Shown piece by piece: positions 4,540 to 6,888 of a stretch of 6,888 nucleotides of DNA. The translations under genes were made by a program, and so were the position numbers. The notes under the pieces are model-generated. The model did not search any database, had not been told where the DNA came from, and was given only the letters and a program-made list of their open reading frames with translations. This DNA comes from Xanthobacteraceae bacterium. Lineage in GTDB: Bacteria; Pseudomonadota; Alphaproteobacteria; Rhizobiales; Xanthobacteraceae. Numbering within the stretch: the stretch's first letter is position 1; the number at the start of each line of letters is the position of its first letter. The stretch is taken from contig JASHVC010000558.1 of NCBI GenBank assembly GCA_030039655.1, forward strand, positions 1 to 6,888, given 5' to 3'.

Positions 4540-6888
4540 CGTCAACGCGGCCTCAATCGCCGCTAGCGCCGCATCGGCCTTGGACCCATCGGGACCGCCG
4601 GCCTGAGCCATGTCGGGCCGTCCGCCGCCGCCCTTGCCGCCGAGCGCCTCGGCGCCTTTGCGCACAAGATCGACGGCACTGTATCGCGCCACCAGATCGT
4701 TGGTGACGCCGACAACGATGCCGGCCTTGCCGTCGCCGGTGACCCCGACGATGGCGACGACGCCGGAGCCGACCTTTTTCTTTCCCTCGTCGGCGAGGCT
4801 GCGCAGATCCTTCAGCTCAATGCCCTCGACCGCACGGGCGATCAGCTTGACGTCGCCCACGACGCGCACGCCATCAGCGCCGTTGCTCGTAGCGCTGGTG
4901 GCGCCGCCCATGGCGAGTTTCTTCTTTGCTTCCGAGAGTTCGCGCTCGAGCTTTTTGCGATCTTCCAGCACCGCCGTCGTGCGCGCGGTCGCATCGCCAA
5001 CCGGAACCTTCAGTTCGCTCGCGATGGCGCGAATGTCCTTTCTGAAGCGATTTAGGTCGTGGCGCGCAGCGCTGCCGCTCAGCGCCTCGATGCGCCGCAC
5101 GCCCGAGGCCACGCCGGCTTCGCCGACCACCGAGATAAGGCCGATATCGCCAGTCCGCGCTACGTGCGTGCCGCCGCACAGTTCAACAGACCAGCCCATG
5201 GTGTTGCCGCCGCCCTCACCCATGGCGACGACCCGCACCTCATCGCCATATTTCTCGCCAAATAGCGCGCGTGCGCCGGAAGCCCGGGCATCATCAAGCC
5301 CCATGATCCGCGTGGTGACCGGCGAATTCTGCAACACGAATTCGTTGGCAATATCCTCGACGCGTTCGATTTCCTCGCTGCTCATCGGCTTAGGATGGGA
5401 GAAATCGAAACGCAGCCGGTCCGGCGCGACCAGCGAGCCTTTTTGCGCTACGTGATCGCCAAGCACCTGCCGCAGCGCCTCGTGCAGGAGATGCGTGGCC
5501 GAGTGGTTGTGACGGATATCGGCACGTCTTTGGTGATCAATCTCAAGTCGGAATGAATCACCAACTCTCACCGTGCCATTTTCAACGTGAACATTGTGAA
5601 CGAAGAGGTCCCCTGCCTCCTTGTGGACGGCTAGGACTCTAGCCACTAGCTGGCCCTCAGCACCGCGAATCAGCCAACCGGTGTCACTCACCTGGCCACC
5701 TGACTCAGCATAGAACGGAGTTTGATTGAGGATTAGCTCTCCACTTTCCCCCGCTCTTAGTTCCGCAACTTCAGGACCTCCACGAATAATCGCCTGAACA
5801 ACACCTTCACTGGTTTCAGTTTCGTACCCGAGAAATTCCGTAGCACCGAACTTCTCGCGAAGGGGGAACCAATACTCGGCTGCCTTCGCCTCCCCGGAGC
5901 CCGCCCATGACGCGCGCGCTTTCTCCCGCTGGAGCTTCATTGCCGCGTTGAAGCCCTCAACGTCTACCGAGATGCCTCGCGCTCGCAGGGCGTCTTCGGT
6001 CAGGTCCAAGGGGAATCCATAGGTGTCGTACAAGGTGAAAGCGACATCGCCTGGCAGAATTTTTGTAGACGTAGACGAAATCGCTGTTCCGGCTTGCGGA
6101 GTCGAATCCACGTTGATTACTGCTTCCTCAAGGATGGCAATGCCGCGCTCCAGCGTGCGGCGGAAGCGGGTCTCCTCGAACTTGAGCGTCTCGGTGATCA
6201 GCGCCTCGGCGCGATGCAATTCCGGATAGGCCTGCCCCATCTCACGCACCAATACCGGCACGAGCTTCCACATCAGCGGCTCTTTCGCACCGAGAAGCTC
6301 GGCATGACGCATACCGCGGCGCATGATGCGGCGAAGCACGTAGCCGCGGTGCTCGTTGGACGGCAACACGCCGTCCGCGATCAAAAATGCCGACGCGCGG
6401 AGGTGATCGGCGATGACGCGATGCGACACTCTCCGGTCGCCGTCAGAATCGACGCCAGTAAAATCGGCGACCGCTTCGATCAAAGCCCCAAAGAGATCAA
6501 TCTTGTAGTTGTCGTGGGTGCCCTGCAGCACCGCGGCCATGCGCTCGAGTCCCATACCGGTGTCGATCGACGGCCGCGGCAGGTCGACGCGCTTGTCGGG
6601 TGCAAGCTGCTCATATTGCATGAACACCAAATTCCAGATTTCGACAAAGCGGTCGCCTTCGGCATCGGGACTGCCCGGCGGACCACCAGGAATGTGCGGA
6701 CCATGATCGTAGAAAATTTCCGAACACGGACCGCACGGCCCGGTGTCGCCCATCGCCCAGAAATTGTCGCTGCCGGCAATGCGCAATATCCGGCTCTCAG
6801 GAAGCCCGCTAATCTTCTTCCAGAGTCGGAAGGCTTCATCGTCATCGATGTAAACCGTGGCTGTCAGCTTCTCGGCTGGGACGCCGAA
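4534..6888 (-). CDS. alaS: Alanyl-tRNA synthetase (AlaRS), 5' end outside window
   Basis: The frame is open from the right edge, giving the last 784 residues; about 105 N-terminal residues, including class II motifs 1 and 2, are missing. AlaRS charges tRNA-Ala and clears mischarged Ser and Gly. In order (partial numbering): [12 protein letters not shown] at about 47-58; motif 3 D-T-G-M-G-L-E-R near 109-116; the helical tRNA-recognition region to about 290; a beta-barrel; the editing core with zinc ligands H462-S-A-T-H466 and C571-G-G-T-H575; a coiled coil near 630-660; and a C-Ala (DHHA1) domain with a Gly-rich G-G-K-G-G-G-G stretch near 750. All editing residues are intact. The middle of the gene (about 5503-5835, and 6052-6125) is lower in GC and uses AGA and CTA codons absent from its flanks, as if recombined. 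Its promoter is out of view; the 3' end is convergent with the hydrolase gene. Confidence 0.97.
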   Translation of the reverse strand, partial: FGVPAEKLTATVYIDDDEAFRLWKKISGLPESRILRIAGSDNFWAMGDTGPCGPCSEIFYDHGPHIPGGPPGSPDAEGDRFVEIWNLVFMQYEQLAPDKRVDLPRPSIDTGMGLERMAAVLQGTHDNYKIDLFGALIEAVADFTGVDSDGDRRVSHRVIADHLRASAFLIADGVLPSNEHRGYVLRRIMRRGMRHAELLGAKEPLMWKLVPVLVREMGQAYPELHRAEALITETLKFEETRFRRTLERGIAILEEAVINVDSTPQAGTAISSTSTKILPGDVAFTLYDTYGFPLDLTEDALRARGISVDVEGFNAAMKLQREKARASWAGSGEAKAAEYWFPLREKFGATEFLGYETETSEGVVQAIIRGGPEVAELRAGESGELILNQTPFYAESGGQVSDTGWLIRGAEGQLVARVLAVHKEAGDLFVHNVHVENGTVRVGDSFRLEIDHQRRADIRHNHSATHLLHEALRQVLGDHVAQKGSLVAPDRLRFDFSHPKPMSSEEIERVEDIANEFVLQNSPVTTRIMGLDDARASGARALFGEKYGDEVRVVAMGEGGGNTMGWSVELCGGTHVARTGDIGLISVVGEAGVASGVRRIEALSGSAARHDLNRFRKDIRAIASELKVPVGDATARTTAVLEDRKKLERELSEAKKKLAMGGATSATSNGADGVRVVGDVKLIARAVEGIELKDLRSLADEGKKKVGSGVVAIVGVTGDGKAGIVVGVTNDLVARYSAVDLVRKGAEALGGKGGGGRPDMAQAGGPDGSKADAALAAIEAALTQ

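Noticed and set aside
4610..5455. 281-codon plus-strand open frame inside alaS
   Set aside because: Antisense shadow of the AlaRS editing and C-terminal domains; a Ser/Arg/Pro-rich low-complexity product.
6784..6786. TTG at 6786 as the start of alaS
   Set aside because: The frame stays open to the window edge and encodes conserved AlaRS sequence ([19 protein letters not shown]) before it, so this is an internal codon.

Overview
The window looks like core chromosome of a high-GC alphaproteobacterium. From remembered family sequences, the order Hyphomicrobiales (Rhizobiales), near the Bradyrhizobium/Rhodopseudomonas/Xanthobacteraceae group, fits best. The grounds are the tails of Ndk and AlaRS, the small secreted protein ending in a W-V-x-x-C-Y type tail, and a proline/alanine-rich lipoprotein of a type common in that order. 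No search was run, so the genus is open.

Left part (1-2350): the 3' end of purN (+) converges on a minus-strand block. That block reads from the right as ndk, then a TerC/YjbE-type membrane protein gene 53 bp downstream (probably one transcript), then, after a gene-poor 341-bp gap, a cold-shock protein gene. A strand-specific rho-independent terminator for the cold-shock gene overlaps the purN stop codon. ndk has a good sigma-70-type promoter (TTGTCG, 17 bp, TATAAG on the minus strand).

Middle part (2351-3770): a small secreted protein (+) and a lipoprotein (-) converge on a strong shared hairpin. The lipoprotein gene is divergent from a plus-strand pair: an unrecognised 39-codon ORF whose stop codon overlaps the ribosome binding site of the next gene, and a metallo-beta-lactamase-fold hydrolase of the RNase Z/ElaC-like group. 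The divergent spacer holds a perfect 8-bp inverted repeat and overlapping promoter-like boxes.

Right part (4508-6888): alaS (-), running off the right edge, so about the first hundred residues are missing. Its stop lies 26 bp from the stop of the hydrolase gene. Its interior contains a clear drop in GC and a change in codon choice, which suggests intragenic recombination (or an assembly chimera).

Most genes are housekeeping: purine synthesis, nucleotide balance, translation, cold-shock RNA binding and probably metal export. I found no CRISPR array, insertion sequence, tRNA or rRNA, and no convincing undescribed multi-gene system. The observations most worth following are the mosaic alaS, the small ORF coupled to the hydrolase, and the hydrolase's altered HEAT motif.
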